From: Terrimonas ginsenosidimutans
GTDB lineage: Bacteria; Bacteroidota; Bacteroidia; Chitinophagales; Chitinophagaceae
Assembly: GCF_022012415.1 (NCBI RefSeq)
Contig: NZ_JAKLTR010000006.1
Coordinates: forward strand, 1 to 64,000
Direction of reading: 5' to 3'
Length of the DNA: 64,000 nt
Positions 16,389 through 25,067 of the stretch are shown here, one piece after another (position 1 is the stretch's first letter; every line of letters starts with the position of its first letter). Made by a program: the position numbers and the translations under genes. The notes below the pieces were generated by a model. That model was not told the origin of the DNA, searched no databases, and was given only the letters and a program-made list of their open reading frames with translations.

Positions 16389-17039
16389 ATGCTGTTCGCC
16401 CTTGACGACAACATACTCGACTTCCCGCCTACTCATTTAGCTGAACCTGACGGCCTGCTCGCATTGGGCGGCGACCTTTCCCCCGAACGTTTACTGATCG
16501 CTTACAGACAAGGCATTTTTCCCTGGTATGAAGGAGATCATATCCTCTGGTGGTTTCCTGATCCCCGTTTTGTTCTTTTTCCGGAAGAGTTCAAAGTGAG
16601 CAAGACCGTAAAGACCTTACTGAAAAGAGACGAATTCGAATTCACGATCAACAAGGCATTTCCTGAAGTGATCCGTCATTGCCAGCAAATCGAACGCAAT
16701 GACCAGGATGGGACCTGGATCACGGATGAAGTGGAAAAAGCCTATACAAAAATGCATGAACTCGGCTACGCCCACAGCGCAGAAGTTTGGAAAGACGGAG
16801 AACTTGCCGGCGGCTTATACGGCATCCGTCTTGGAAAAGTCTTCTTTGGTGAAAGCATGTTCAGCAAAGTCAGCAATGCCTCCCGCTACGCGTTCGCAAA
16901 ATATGTAGCACACCTCAAAGCCGAAGACGTCGAACTCATCGATTGCCAGGTCTACACTCAATACCTCGAAAGCATGGGCGCGAAAATGATCGAGGGGAAA
17001 GGGTTTAGCAGGCTGCTCGAGGAGCTAATTAAAAAGTAA
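16389..17039 (+). CDS. aat: leucyl/phenylalanyl-tRNA-protein transferase
   Basis: Aat transfers Leu or Phe from tRNA to proteins with N-terminal Arg or Lys, creating N-degrons in the cytoplasm. Family signatures are all present in 216 residues: FPPTHLAEPDGLLALGGDLS at the start, then RQGIFPWYEGDHILWWFPDPR (read in two words: GIFPWY and WWFPDPR), the core GDGTWI-like DGTWITDEV, GYAHSAEVW, LAGGLYGIRLGKVFFGESMF (split here as GGLYGI and FFGESMFS), and the closing IDCQVYTQYLESMGA. Follows clpS; the pair suggests coordinated N-degron proteolysis. Confidence 0.96.
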   Translation: MLFALDDNILDFPPTHLAEPDGLLALGGDLSPERLLIAYRQGIFPWYEGDHILWWFPDPRFVLFPEEFKVSKTVKTLLKRDEFEFTINKAFPEVIRHCQQIERNDQDGTWITDEVEKAYTKMHELGYAHSAEVWKDGELAGGLYGIRLGKVFFGESMFSKVSNASRYAFAKYVAHLKAEDVELIDCQVYTQYLESMGAKMIEGKGFSRLLEELIKK

Positions 17040-17121
17040 AAAATAGAGTCCGCGGACACGTATGCACATTGCTTTACCGCAGAGTCGATTTTTTACTTTT
17101 TAATTTTTACTTTTTACTTTT
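17030..17121. repeat. AT-rich hairpin, AGTAAAAATTAAAAA class, copy 2
   Basis: The left arm AAAAAGTAAAAAATAG includes the aat stop codon (17037-17039); the right arm is TTTTTTACTTTTTAATTTTT then ACTTTTTACTTTTC up to 17121, next to the last codon of the converging esterase. Likely also serves as a terminator for both genes. Confidence 0.6.
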
Positions 17122-17853
17122 CTAAAACCTTGTCCCCAGGTAATGCGGCAGCATCGCTCTCCATGTTTGCCAGTCGTGCGGCCATTCATGTCCCCAGATA
17201 TCGAGTTCGTACCAGATGTTTTTATCGTAGAGTTGTTTGGCGAAATGGCCTGCGGCATCGGGATCTTCGTGGGCGCCACGGCCGCTGAGGAGGTGGATAT
17301 GACGGCTGCTGCGGATCTGCTCCAGGAGATGATGGTCATTCATGTTGGTGATGTAATGGGCGGGGCTGTTGAAATACACGTTATCATCGTAGTGACCTTT
17401 AGTATATTCCATCAGGTTGTAGACGCCGCTCATGGCGATCACGCCGTTGATGATATCAGGACGTTTCAGGAACAGGTTCATGCTGTGCAGGGCGCCGAAG
17501 GAAGCTCCACAGGTGATAATGGGTGTTTGCCAGCTGCTGGTATTGCGGATGAAGGGCACTACTTCGTTATAGACATAATCATTCCATTGCTGGTGGCGGA
17601 CTGATTTGTACCAGGGGTCCACCTGGTCGTTCATCCAGCTTTCGCGGTTGATGCTGTCGATGGAATAGACTTTCACTTTTCCGCCATTGATGAAGGGAGC
17701 AAGAGCGTCGAGCATCTGGAAACGCTCGTATTCGAGGTAGTCGGCGGCGGCAGTAGGAACGAGGAGCAGGGCAAAGCCGTAATCGCCGTAGGTGGCGATG
17801 GGCATTTCTTTGTTCAGGGCGGGGCTGTACCAGGAGGTGGGGGATCGTTTCAT
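17122..17853 (-). CDS. esterase-D-like alpha/beta hydrolase
   Basis: A 243-residue cytoplasmic alpha/beta hydrolase of the putative-esterase (esterase D/Fes-like) family. Seen: the nucleophile elbow GASFGALHSM (serine near residue 117), a strand VKVYSIDSINRESWM before it, and the late histidine in GHEWPHDWQTWRAMLPHYL (word GHEWPHDW). The acid residue is likely in RGAHEDPDAAG. No signal peptide. The substrate is unknown. It converges with aat and is divergent from valS across a 35-bp perfect inverted repeat. Confidence 0.8.
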   Translation of the reverse strand: MKRSPTSWYSPALNKEMPIATYGDYGFALLLVPTAAADYLEYERFQMLDALAPFINGGKVKVYSIDSINRESWMNDQVDPWYKSVRHQQWNDYVYNEVVPFIRNTSSWQTPIITCGASFGALHSMNLFLKRPDIINGVIAMSGVYNLMEYTKGHYDDNVYFNSPAHYITNMNDHHLLEQIRSSRHIHLLSGRGAHEDPDAAGHFAKQLYDKNIWYELDIWGHEWPHDWQTWRAMLPHYLGTRF

Positions 17854-17939
17854 AAGTTATGTTTGATACAGTTTGAAGATATTGAATCGGTGGTAGACTT
17901 CCGAAAAATGTTACCCCTGATTATGGATTTGAAGACCGG

Positions 17940-18082
17940 CGTAGGAGTATCGCAAAGTGCGCTAAGGAATCGCCAGGAACGCAAAGAAAACCCGCTCAAG
18001 TACCCGTGCGAGACATCCTGGCCATAGAAAAGCTCTTGGCGCTCTTTGCGATTCCTTAGCGCACTTTGCGATACTCCTACGC
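17940..18082. repeat. long hairpin with 35-bp perfect arms
   Basis: The left arm (17940-17974, GCGTAGGAGTATCGCAAAGT then GCGCTAAGGAATCGC) is perfectly complementary to the right arm (18048-18082). The ~73-base interior keeps pairing partly (AACGCAAAG with CTTTGCG/GGCGCTCTTT). It lies between the divergent esterase and valS, ending 25 bases before the valS ATG, so a transcript from upstream would carry the whole hairpin. Confidence 0.85.
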
Positions 18083-18107
18083 AGACTTTCCGTAAATTTG
18101 CCCCCTT

Positions 18108-20744
18108 ATGGAACTGAGCAAAAATTTCGACCACCAGGCCGCAGAAAGTAAATGGTACCAGCACTGGCTGGACAAGCGCTATTTTAACAGCAAACCCGAC
18201 TCCCGCGAGCCGTATACCGTGGTCATCCCCCCTCCTAACGTTACCGGTGTGCTCCACATGGGGCACTGTCTCAATAATACGATCCAGGACATCCTGGTCC
18301 GCCGCGCCCGTATGCAGGGCAAGAATGCCTGCTGGGTTCCGGGTACCGACCACGCCTCCATCGCCACCGAAGCAAAAGTGGTGCAAATGCTGCGCGAACG
18401 AGGCATTGCCAAGTCATCCCTCAGTCGCGATGAATTCCTGAAATATGCCTGGGAATGGAAAGACAAATACGGCGGCATCATCCTGCAGCAATTGAAAAAA
18501 ATGGGCTGCAGCCTTGATTGGGACCGTACTACGTTCACCATGGACCCGGATTATTACCAGTCCGTGATCAATGTATTCATCGATCTCTACAATAAAGGAT
18601 TCATCTATCGCGCCAAGCGGATGATCAACTGGGATGTGAAAGCAAAAACAGCCCTGAGTGATGAAGAAGTGATCCGTAAGGAAACCCTTCAGAAACTGTA
18701 CCATCTCCGTTATGCTATTGAAGGAACGGACAAATTTGTAACCATCGCAACGGTTCGTCCCGAAACGATCATGGGCGATACCGCCATCTGCGTTCACCCG
18801 GATGATGAGCGTTACAAAGAATTACATGGCAAGTTCGCCATCGTTCCATTGGTAAACCGTCGTATCCCGATCATTACGGATGAGTATGTGACGATGGATT
18901 TCGGAACGGGCGCGTTGAAAGTTACGCCTGCGCATGATATGAATGATAATCAACTCGGCCAGAAACATAATCTCGAGGTGGTTGATATTTTGAATGATGA
19001 TGGCACATTAAGCGCCGATGCACAGATCCTCGTTGGTGAAGATCGTTTTGCTGCCCGCAAAAAGATCATCCCGATGCTGGAAGAAGCCGGTGCATTGGTA
19101 AAAACAGAAGACTATACCAGCGAGGTTGGTTATAGCGAACGCAATCCCGATGTTGTCGTGGAACCCAAACTTTCCCTGCAATGGTGGATCGAAATGAAAA
19201 AGATCTACAGTCCTGCATTGAAAGCGGTAATGGAAGAGGAGATCAAGTTCTTCCCTCCGAAATTCAAGAATCTCTACCGTCACTGGATGGAGAACATCAA
19301 GGACTGGTGTATCAGCCGCCAGCTTTGGTGGGGCCAGCAAATTCCTGCATGGTATACAGCAGATGGAAGTTTTGCTGTGGCAGCTACACAGGAGAAAGCA
19401 TGGGAAGAACTGAAGAAGACGCAGCCTGATCTGAAAATGACAGATATCAAACAGGATGAAGATTGTTTGGATACCTGGTTCAGCAGCTGGCTCTGGCCTT
19501 TTGAAGTATTCAAAGGGTATAGCCATCCGGGTAATGAAGACATCAAATACTACTACCCTACCAATACGCTGGTAACTGCACCGGAGATCATTTTCTTCTG
19601 GGTAGCGCGTATGATCATGGCAGGATTTGAATACAAGCAGGAGAAGCCGTTCAGCGAGGTTTACTTTACGGGTATCGTAAGGGATAAACAGGGCAGGAAG
19701 ATGAGTAAACAATTAGGAAACTCACCCGATCTTCTTGCACTTATTGATCAATATGGTGCAGATGCTGTCCGTTTCGGTATCATGATCGCTTCACCTGCAG
19801 GTAATGATCTGATGTGGGATGAAAGCAGCAATGAGCAAGGCATTAACTTCATCAAAAAGTTTTGGAATGCATTGAAGCTTGTGAAAATGTGGGAAGGTCG
19901 TCAGCAGAAAGATCTTGACAACGGTAAAGCAAACTTTGCTGTAAGCTGGATGGAAAATCGATTAAGTCAGGTAAAGCAACAACTCGATCAACAGTTCAAA
20001 GATTTTCGGTTGAGTGAGTCGTTGAAAACCATTTATTCGTTGATCTGGGATGATTTCTGTTCATGGTATCTCGAATGGGTTAAACCTGGTTTTGAGCAGC
20101 CAATTGATGCAGACGTATATGAAAAGACCGTTTCCTTCTTTGAAGAATTAATGCAGATCCTTCACCCCTATATGCCCTTCGTTACAGAAGAGATTTATCA
20201 TACCTTGAGGGAGCAGAAAGATGATCTTACTGTAAAATTGTTAGAGACAGGAATAACACCTGATAATAAAATTCTTCAAACGGCAGTATTGCTTCAGGAA
20301 GTCATCACTTCGCTTCGCGATGCGCGTAACAAGGCTCAGCTCAAGCCAAAAGAAACGGTTAAGCTGCATATCCTGACTGAGCAGGCTGATCTGTACGCTT
20401 CTATCGAAACGATCCTGGCGAAACAGGTGAATGCGGAAGCAGTCAGCTATACGTCTACGCCGGTCAATAACACGATCACTGTTGTTGTGCAGAAAGATAA
20501 ATTCTTTATCGAGACCACAACCGAGCTTGATATAACCGCTCAGCGTGAGCAATTGCAGAAAGACCTGGACTACCTGAAAGGTTTCCTGCTATCAGTGGAA
20601 AAGAAACTGAGCAATGAGAAGTTTGTGGCCAATGCAAAACCTGAAGTGGTGGATGTAGAGCGGAAGAAAAAAGCAGATGCGGAGGATAAGATCAAAGTGA
20701 TCGAGGAGAGCTTACGCGAATTCAGCGCGAATGGCCGCGAATAA
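18108..20744 (+). CDS. valS: valine--tRNA ligase
   Basis: ValS charges tRNA-Val in the cytoplasm; class Ia synthetase. The HIGH motif appears as HMGH at residues 50-53 inside PPPNVTGVLHMGH, the editing CP1 domain spans roughly 190-340 (VTIATVRPETIMGDTAICVH), and the KMSKS loop is KMSKQLGNS near residue 531. The anticodon-binding domain follows and the last ~70 residues form the ValS-type C-terminal coiled coil (LQKDLDYLKGFLLSVEKKLS). Length 878 is normal. The last codons (ANGRE) lie in an inverted repeat whose partner is beyond the smc terminator. A TAAATTTG box at 18093-18100 could give a nearly leaderless transcript. Confidence 0.97.
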   Translation: MELSKNFDHQAAESKWYQHWLDKRYFNSKPDSREPYTVVIPPPNVTGVLHMGHCLNNTIQDILVRRARMQGKNACWVPGTDHASIATEAKVVQMLRERGIAKSSLSRDEFLKYAWEWKDKYGGIILQQLKKMGCSLDWDRTTFTMDPDYYQSVINVFIDLYNKGFIYRAKRMINWDVKAKTALSDEEVIRKETLQKLYHLRYAIEGTDKFVTIATVRPETIMGDTAICVHPDDERYKELHGKFAIVPLVNRRIPIITDEYVTMDFGTGALKVTPAHDMNDNQLGQKHNLEVVDILNDDGTLSADAQILVGEDRFAARKKIIPMLEEAGALVKTEDYTSEVGYSERNPDVVVEPKLSLQWWIEMKKIYSPALKAVMEEEIKFFPPKFKNLYRHWMENIKDWCISRQLWWGQQIPAWYTADGSFAVAATQEKAWEELKKTQPDLKMTDIKQDEDCLDTWFSSWLWPFEVFKGYSHPGNEDIKYYYPTNTLVTAPEIIFFWVARMIMAGFEYKQEKPFSEVYFTGIVRDKQGRKMSKQLGNSPDLLALIDQYGADAVRFGIMIASPAGNDLMWDESSNEQGINFIKKFWNALKLVKMWEGRQQKDLDNGKANFAVSWMENRLSQVKQQLDQQFKDFRLSESLKTIYSLIWDDFCSWYLEWVKPGFEQPIDADVYEKTVSFFEELMQILHPYMPFVTEEIYHTLREQKDDLTVKLLETGITPDNKILQTAVLLQEVITSLRDARNKAQLKPKETVKLHILTEQADLYASIETILAKQVNAEAVSYTSTPVNNTITVVVQKDKFFIETTTELDITAQREQLQKDLDYLKGFLLSVEKKLSNEKFVANAKPEVVDVERKKKADAEDKIKVIEESLREFSANGRE

Positions 20745-20766
20745 ACACGAATAGAGTCTTATAGAG

Positions 20767-20801
20767 GAAGCCTTCGCAGATTTGCGGAGGTTTCTTTTTT
20801 T
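20767..20801 (+). terminator. valS terminator
   Basis: GAAGCCTTCGCA-GATT-TGCGGAGGTTTC pairs fully with two G-U wobbles and is followed by seven T, 22 bases after the valS stop. Confidence 0.85.
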
Positions 20802-20941
20802 AGGTGTAGCCCCTTCGATACATCTTTTTTATCGCAAAGCTTGCTGCCGTTTTTTGGGAGTGAGGTTTATTGGGTTGAAGAAAAGCGTGCAATTTGCAGG
20901 GCACGATTTCAATCCAATGTCGTTTAGTTAGCAGCCCCGAA

Positions 20942-21047
20942 GGAACGCGGCGGACGCGGCGATACGCGGAGAGCGCAGCGAAAATACAAGATGTTCTATG
21001 GCTGTTTTCGCTGCGTCCGCCGCGTATCGCCGCGTATCGCCGCGTTA
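20942..21047. repeat. GC-rich hairpin repeat, copy B (conserved loop family)
   Basis: Arms of GGAACGCGGCGGACGCGGCG type pair around the loop AAAATACAAGATGTTCTATG then GCTGTTTT. The right arm carries one extra CGTATCGCCG unit relative to the left. Lies at the centre of the valS-smc spacer, nested inside further inverted repeats (about 20890-20930 with 21098-21135). Confidence 0.8.
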
Positions 21048-21172
21048 CTTATACAACAGGCAAACCTTAAGTTGACATGTATTGAGGTACGCCAGGGCTA
21101 CTTAACTAAGCGACATTGGATTTCAATCGTACGCTCCCAATAAACCGACATTCATCCCCCTAAAAAAACTCA

Positions 21173-21213
21173 AAAAGCAGAGGCCTTACTTCATCAGTAA
21201 GGCCTCTGCTTTT
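21173..21213. terminator. smc terminator (bidirectional)
   Basis: A perfect 18-base stem (AAAAGCAGAGGCCTTACT / AGTAAGGCCTCTGCTTTT) with a five-base loop. A and T tracts on both sides let it work in either direction; it is 56 bases beyond the smc stop. Confidence 0.85.
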
Positions 21214-21268
21214 ATAAGACTCTATTCGCGATCATTCGCGGCCATTCGTGCCGCATTCGCGTCAGTGG

Positions 21269-24200
21269 TTAATTCGCGTTCGCATTCAGGTTTCGGAAGT
21301 CCACACTCACCAGCTTGCTCACTCCCGGTTCCTGCATCGTCACACCATAGATCACGTCCACGGTGCTCATCGTTGTTTTGTTGTGTGTAACGATGATGAA
21401 CTGTGAGTTGTCGCTGAACTGGCGGATCATGTTGGTGAATTTGCCCACGTTAGCGTCATCCAGCGGGGCGTCCACCTCATCGAGGATACAGAACGGAGCG
21501 GGTTTGATCAGGTAGATCGCGAACAGCAGGGCTGTTGCGGTCAGTGTTCTCTCACCACCGCTGAGCTGTGTCAATGAAGTCGGGCGCTTGCCTTTAGGGC
21601 GGGCGATCACTTCAATGCCGGTCTCAGCAAGATTATCCGGATTCTCCAGGATCAGATCACAATGATCATCCTCGGTGAACAGCGTTTTAAATACGCGGAT
21701 GAAGTGTTCCTTAACGGAGTTGAACGTCTCCAGGAATTTCTGGTTCGCTGTTGCTTCTACTTCTTCGATCGTTTTAAGGAGACTGTCTTTAGCGGTTACA
21801 AGGTCATTCTTTTGTTCAACAATGAACTCGTAACGCTTTTTCATCTCGGTGAACGCTTCGATGGCTGTCGGGTTCACTTCGCCAAGGTTTTCCAGGCGTT
21901 TTTTCATCCGGTCAGCTTTTTCCTGCAGATCTTCCAGCGGCGTTTCTGTGTTACGCGCCTGGTCGAGGATATCTTCCAGTTGAATACGGAATTCAACATT
22001 CAGTCTTTCCTTAGTACCGGCCAACTGCAGTTTCAGTTCATTCAGTTTGTCTTTGATCGCGGCAAGCAAATGCTCCACCTGATCTTTCTCTTTCACTTTT
22101 TGACGCAGTTCGCTTTCTTTTTCGCTGAGGGTGTTACGGATATTGTAATAAGCCTGGTCAGCTTCGTTCAATACCTGTTGATCAGCCTCACGTTTGCGGA
22201 TCAGTTCCAGCAAGCCTTCGTCAACATCTTTCAGTGTGCTGGCAGACTGATCGATATTAGCGGTTGTATCTGCGAGGCTGGTTGTGTTATTATCTACCTG
22301 CTGATGGAGATCCTGCAATTGATTGCTTTTGAATTCCAGCTCCTGCTTCAGTGCATTGATCTTGCTCTGCTGCTTGGTTACATTCAGGTTGAATTCGTTG
22401 AATTGCTGTGTAGCTTCGTTGTAACCAGATTCAGCCGCTCTGAAGCTTTCATTCGCTTCTTCCAAACGGGCTGTTTTCTGCTGCAATTCCTCATTGAATT
22501 CTGCAAGCTGGCGGCGAACGCTTTCTACAGAATCATAGGTCTGCTGCATCTGGCTGGTGAGGTCTTCAAGCCTGTTCTGGCTGTTGCCTTGCATTGACTG
22601 GAGGTTTTCCAGTTTATTCTGCAATGCAAAAACCTGGTTGGTCAGCTGCTGGATCTCGCGTTCTGTTTCGCGGAGGGCAGCTTCCCGAAGATCTTCGCTG
22701 TAAGCGATCACTTCATTGTGACGCGTCTGGATATCGCTGCGCAGTTTCTCGACGATCGATTCCTGTGAGGCGATCACATCCTGCAGTTTCTCGAGGTTCT
22801 TTGCGCGTCCGATCTTCTTTCCTTCGATCATACCTACGCTACCACCTGTGAGAGAATATTTTCCTTTAACGTATTTACCTGATTTTTCGATGATCACAAA
22901 CCCGTTGCTGTTGTCCACCACTGATTCGTTCTCCGCAACAAATACATTACCGAGCAGGTGTTCGGCCAGCTTGCGGTATTTATCTTCTACTTCGATCACG
23001 CTCAGGGCATGGATCCCGCCCTCAAGTTTTTGAGAAGCGGCAACATTGGTATTCTCATTGATCTTATCGAGCAGGAAGAAGTTGGCTTTACCCTTCTTGT
23101 TCTCATCCAGCAGGCGAACAGCCTGCAGACCTTCCTGCAGGTTATTCACTACATAATAGCTGAGGTAAGGTTCCAGCACGTTTTCCAAAGCTGTGCGGTA
23201 TTCTTCTTTTACATAGAGAATATCTGAAAGGATCGGCGATGTGTGGTTCCAGTTATTGTTATTGTGCAGGAACTTCACGCTATCGGGGTAACCTTCCATG
23301 CTATCGATCATGCTTTTCAGCAGGTCGTGTTCGTTCTTCTTTGCATCGAGTTTACGCGTCTCTTCAGCGAGTTCGTTCCGGAGTTCATCCAGGATCCCCT
23401 GCGTTTGCAGAATCTGTTCCTTGGTGTTCTCCTGGTGTTGTTGCAATTGGTCGAGGTCAACTTTTTTGATCTCGAGTTCTTTTTCTTTTTGAAGGCGCTC
23501 TTCATCCAGTTGCTGACGCTGAGATTCACGCTGAATGCGTTCTTCCTCGATCTGGTTGATGGCGCGTTGCAGGTTCTGAACAGAAGTATCTGCTACCGCT
23601 ACTTTCTTTTCCGCGTCGAACTGGCTGCGTTGTACCTGCTGGTATTCCTGGCGGAGGCTGTCGAGCGTGCGGCGGGTTTCATCCAGCACGTCACGTTTAA
23701 CAGCTGCTTCATTCTGTAACTGCTGTAAGTTCTCCGATAGGCCATCGAGACCTTTTACTTCTTCTTCCAGTTGCAGTTTGGTAAAGCCGATGCTTTCATC
23801 GATGCCTTTCAGCTGCCCTTCTGCTTTCTGGAGGAATTGTTTCAGGCTGGTTTCACGTTCGCGAAGGTATTCGAGGCGTTGAGCGGCGAGGTTCTTTTCG
23901 TTCTCACGTGTTCTTACCTGTTGTACGAGTTCGTTATAGGCATACTGCATGCTTTGCAGTGCTCTTTCTTTTTCGATGAAACCAACTTTCTCCTGCTCGA
24001 GTGCTGCTTCTTCGGTAGCGATCTCGGCTTCCATGCGCACACGTTTGTCGGTCTCTATTTCGTGTTTTTCGTTCAGGTCTTTGTAGGTCAGGTTGAATCC
24101 TTCAAGGGCCGCTTTAGCGAGTTCGATGCTGATCTCACGATAGTCTTTTTTGATCTCGTGGTATTTCTCTGCTTTACGGGCCTGGCTTTCGAGGGCTTTA

Positions 24201-24805
24201 AGCTGGTTGTTGATCTCGAATAAAAGGTCTTCGATACGGTTCAGATCCTGCTCAGTCGCGTCAAGCTTCTGGCGGGCTTCTTTTTTCCGTGTTTTATAGA
24301 TGCTGATACCGGCGGCCTGTTCAAGCATCCGGCGGCGGCTATTGTCCTTGTCTTTGATGAGGTCATCCACCATACCGAGCTCGATGATCGCGTAGCTGTC
24401 TGTGCTTACACCCGTATCCATGAAGAGGTTCTGGATATCTTTCAGACGGCACTGTACATCGTTCAAACGGTATTCGCTTTCCCCGCTTTTATAAAATTTG
24501 CGGGTGATGGTGACGGTGCTGAATTCGGTAGGAAGAAGGTTTTTTGTATTCTCGAAGGTCAGGCTTACCTCGGCGAGGCCGCTTGCGCTTCTGGTCTTTG
24601 ACCCGTTGAATACCAGAGAATCCAGGTTCTCGGAACGCAGGTGGCTGATCTTTTGTTCACCGATCACCCAACGGATGCTATCCACGATATTGGACTTACC
24701 GCAGCCATTTGGCCCTACGATCCCCGTGATGTTGTCGTCAAAGTTTACGACCGTCTTATCCGCAAAACTCTTGAACCCCTTGATTTCTAAGCTCTTTAAT
24801 CTCAC
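21269..24805 (-). CDS. smc: chromosome segregation protein SMC
   Basis: SMC is the ATPase of the bacterial condensin that organises and segregates chromosomes. Visible parts: Walker A GPNGCGKSN at residues 31-39; long heptad coiled coils rich in E/Q/K/L (about 170-500 and 680-1020); a hinge between them starting MEGYPDSVKFLHN; the ABC signature LSGGERTLTATALLFA near residue 1078; Walker B FCILDEVDAPLDD near 1105. Length 1178 fits the family. The very end (NLNANAN) is encoded by GCGAAC-type words that belong to the neighbouring repeat, so repeat sequence has extended the reading frame. Its ScpA/ScpB partners are not in this window. Confidence 0.97.
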   Translation of the reverse strand: MRLKSLEIKGFKSFADKTVVNFDDNITGIVGPNGCGKSNIVDSIRWVIGEQKISHLRSENLDSLVFNGSKTRSASGLAEVSLTFENTKNLLPTEFSTVTITRKFYKSGESEYRLNDVQCRLKDIQNLFMDTGVSTDSYAIIELGMVDDLIKDKDNSRRRMLEQAAGISIYKTRKKEARQKLDATEQDLNRIEDLLFEINNQLKALESQARKAEKYHEIKKDYREISIELAKAALEGFNLTYKDLNEKHEIETDKRVRMEAEIATEEAALEQEKVGFIEKERALQSMQYAYNELVQQVRTRENEKNLAAQRLEYLRERETSLKQFLQKAEGQLKGIDESIGFTKLQLEEEVKGLDGLSENLQQLQNEAAVKRDVLDETRRTLDSLRQEYQQVQRSQFDAEKKVAVADTSVQNLQRAINQIEEERIQRESQRQQLDEERLQKEKELEIKKVDLDQLQQHQENTKEQILQTQGILDELRNELAEETRKLDAKKNEHDLLKSMIDSMEGYPDSVKFLHNNNNWNHTSPILSDILYVKEEYRTALENVLEPYLSYYVVNNLQEGLQAVRLLDENKKGKANFFLLDKINENTNVAASQKLEGGIHALSVIEVEDKYRKLAEHLLGNVFVAENESVVDNSNGFVIIEKSGKYVKGKYSLTGGSVGMIEGKKIGRAKNLEKLQDVIASQESIVEKLRSDIQTRHNEVIAYSEDLREAALRETEREIQQLTNQVFALQNKLENLQSMQGNSQNRLEDLTSQMQQTYDSVESVRRQLAEFNEELQQKTARLEEANESFRAAESGYNEATQQFNEFNLNVTKQQSKINALKQELEFKSNQLQDLHQQVDNNTTSLADTTANIDQSASTLKDVDEGLLELIRKREADQQVLNEADQAYYNIRNTLSEKESELRQKVKEKDQVEHLLAAIKDKLNELKLQLAGTKERLNVEFRIQLEDILDQARNTETPLEDLQEKADRMKKRLENLGEVNPTAIEAFTEMKKRYEFIVEQKNDLVTAKDSLLKTIEEVEATANQKFLETFNSVKEHFIRVFKTLFTEDDHCDLILENPDNLAETGIEVIARPKGKRPTSLTQLSGGERTLTATALLFAIYLIKPAPFCILDEVDAPLDDANVGKFTNMIRQFSDNSQFIIVTHNKTTMSTVDVIYGVTMQEPGVSKLVSVDFRNLNANAN

Positions 24806-24923
24806 TGTATTTCCAGTTTAAAGTCAGGCGGCGAATATAGCGAAAGCCGGGGACGCGAATAGGCGATATTATACACAGAAATGGGCAAAAGATGTGAGCA
24901 ACTTGTGAATAACACAAATCAGG

Positions 24924-25040
24924 AGACGCGAATTTCGCGAATTGGTGTCTTCGGATTTGTAATTGAACTACTTAGCGGTGTCAGCCCGAAGAGGAACGGT
25001 AAAATCAATTCAAAGGCACCAATTCGCGGAATTAGCGTTT
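24924..25040. repeat. imperfect hairpin of GCGAATT words
   Basis: Left arm AGACGCGAATTTCGCGAATT-GGTGTC (from 24924) and right arm GGCACC-AATTCGCGGAATTAGCG (to about 25037) pair imperfectly; inner GTCTTCGG pairs with CCGAAGA. It fills most of the smc-barrel protein spacer. Confidence 0.55.
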
Positions 25041-25067
25041 AGCTTTACTACCAGAAGATTGATTTCA

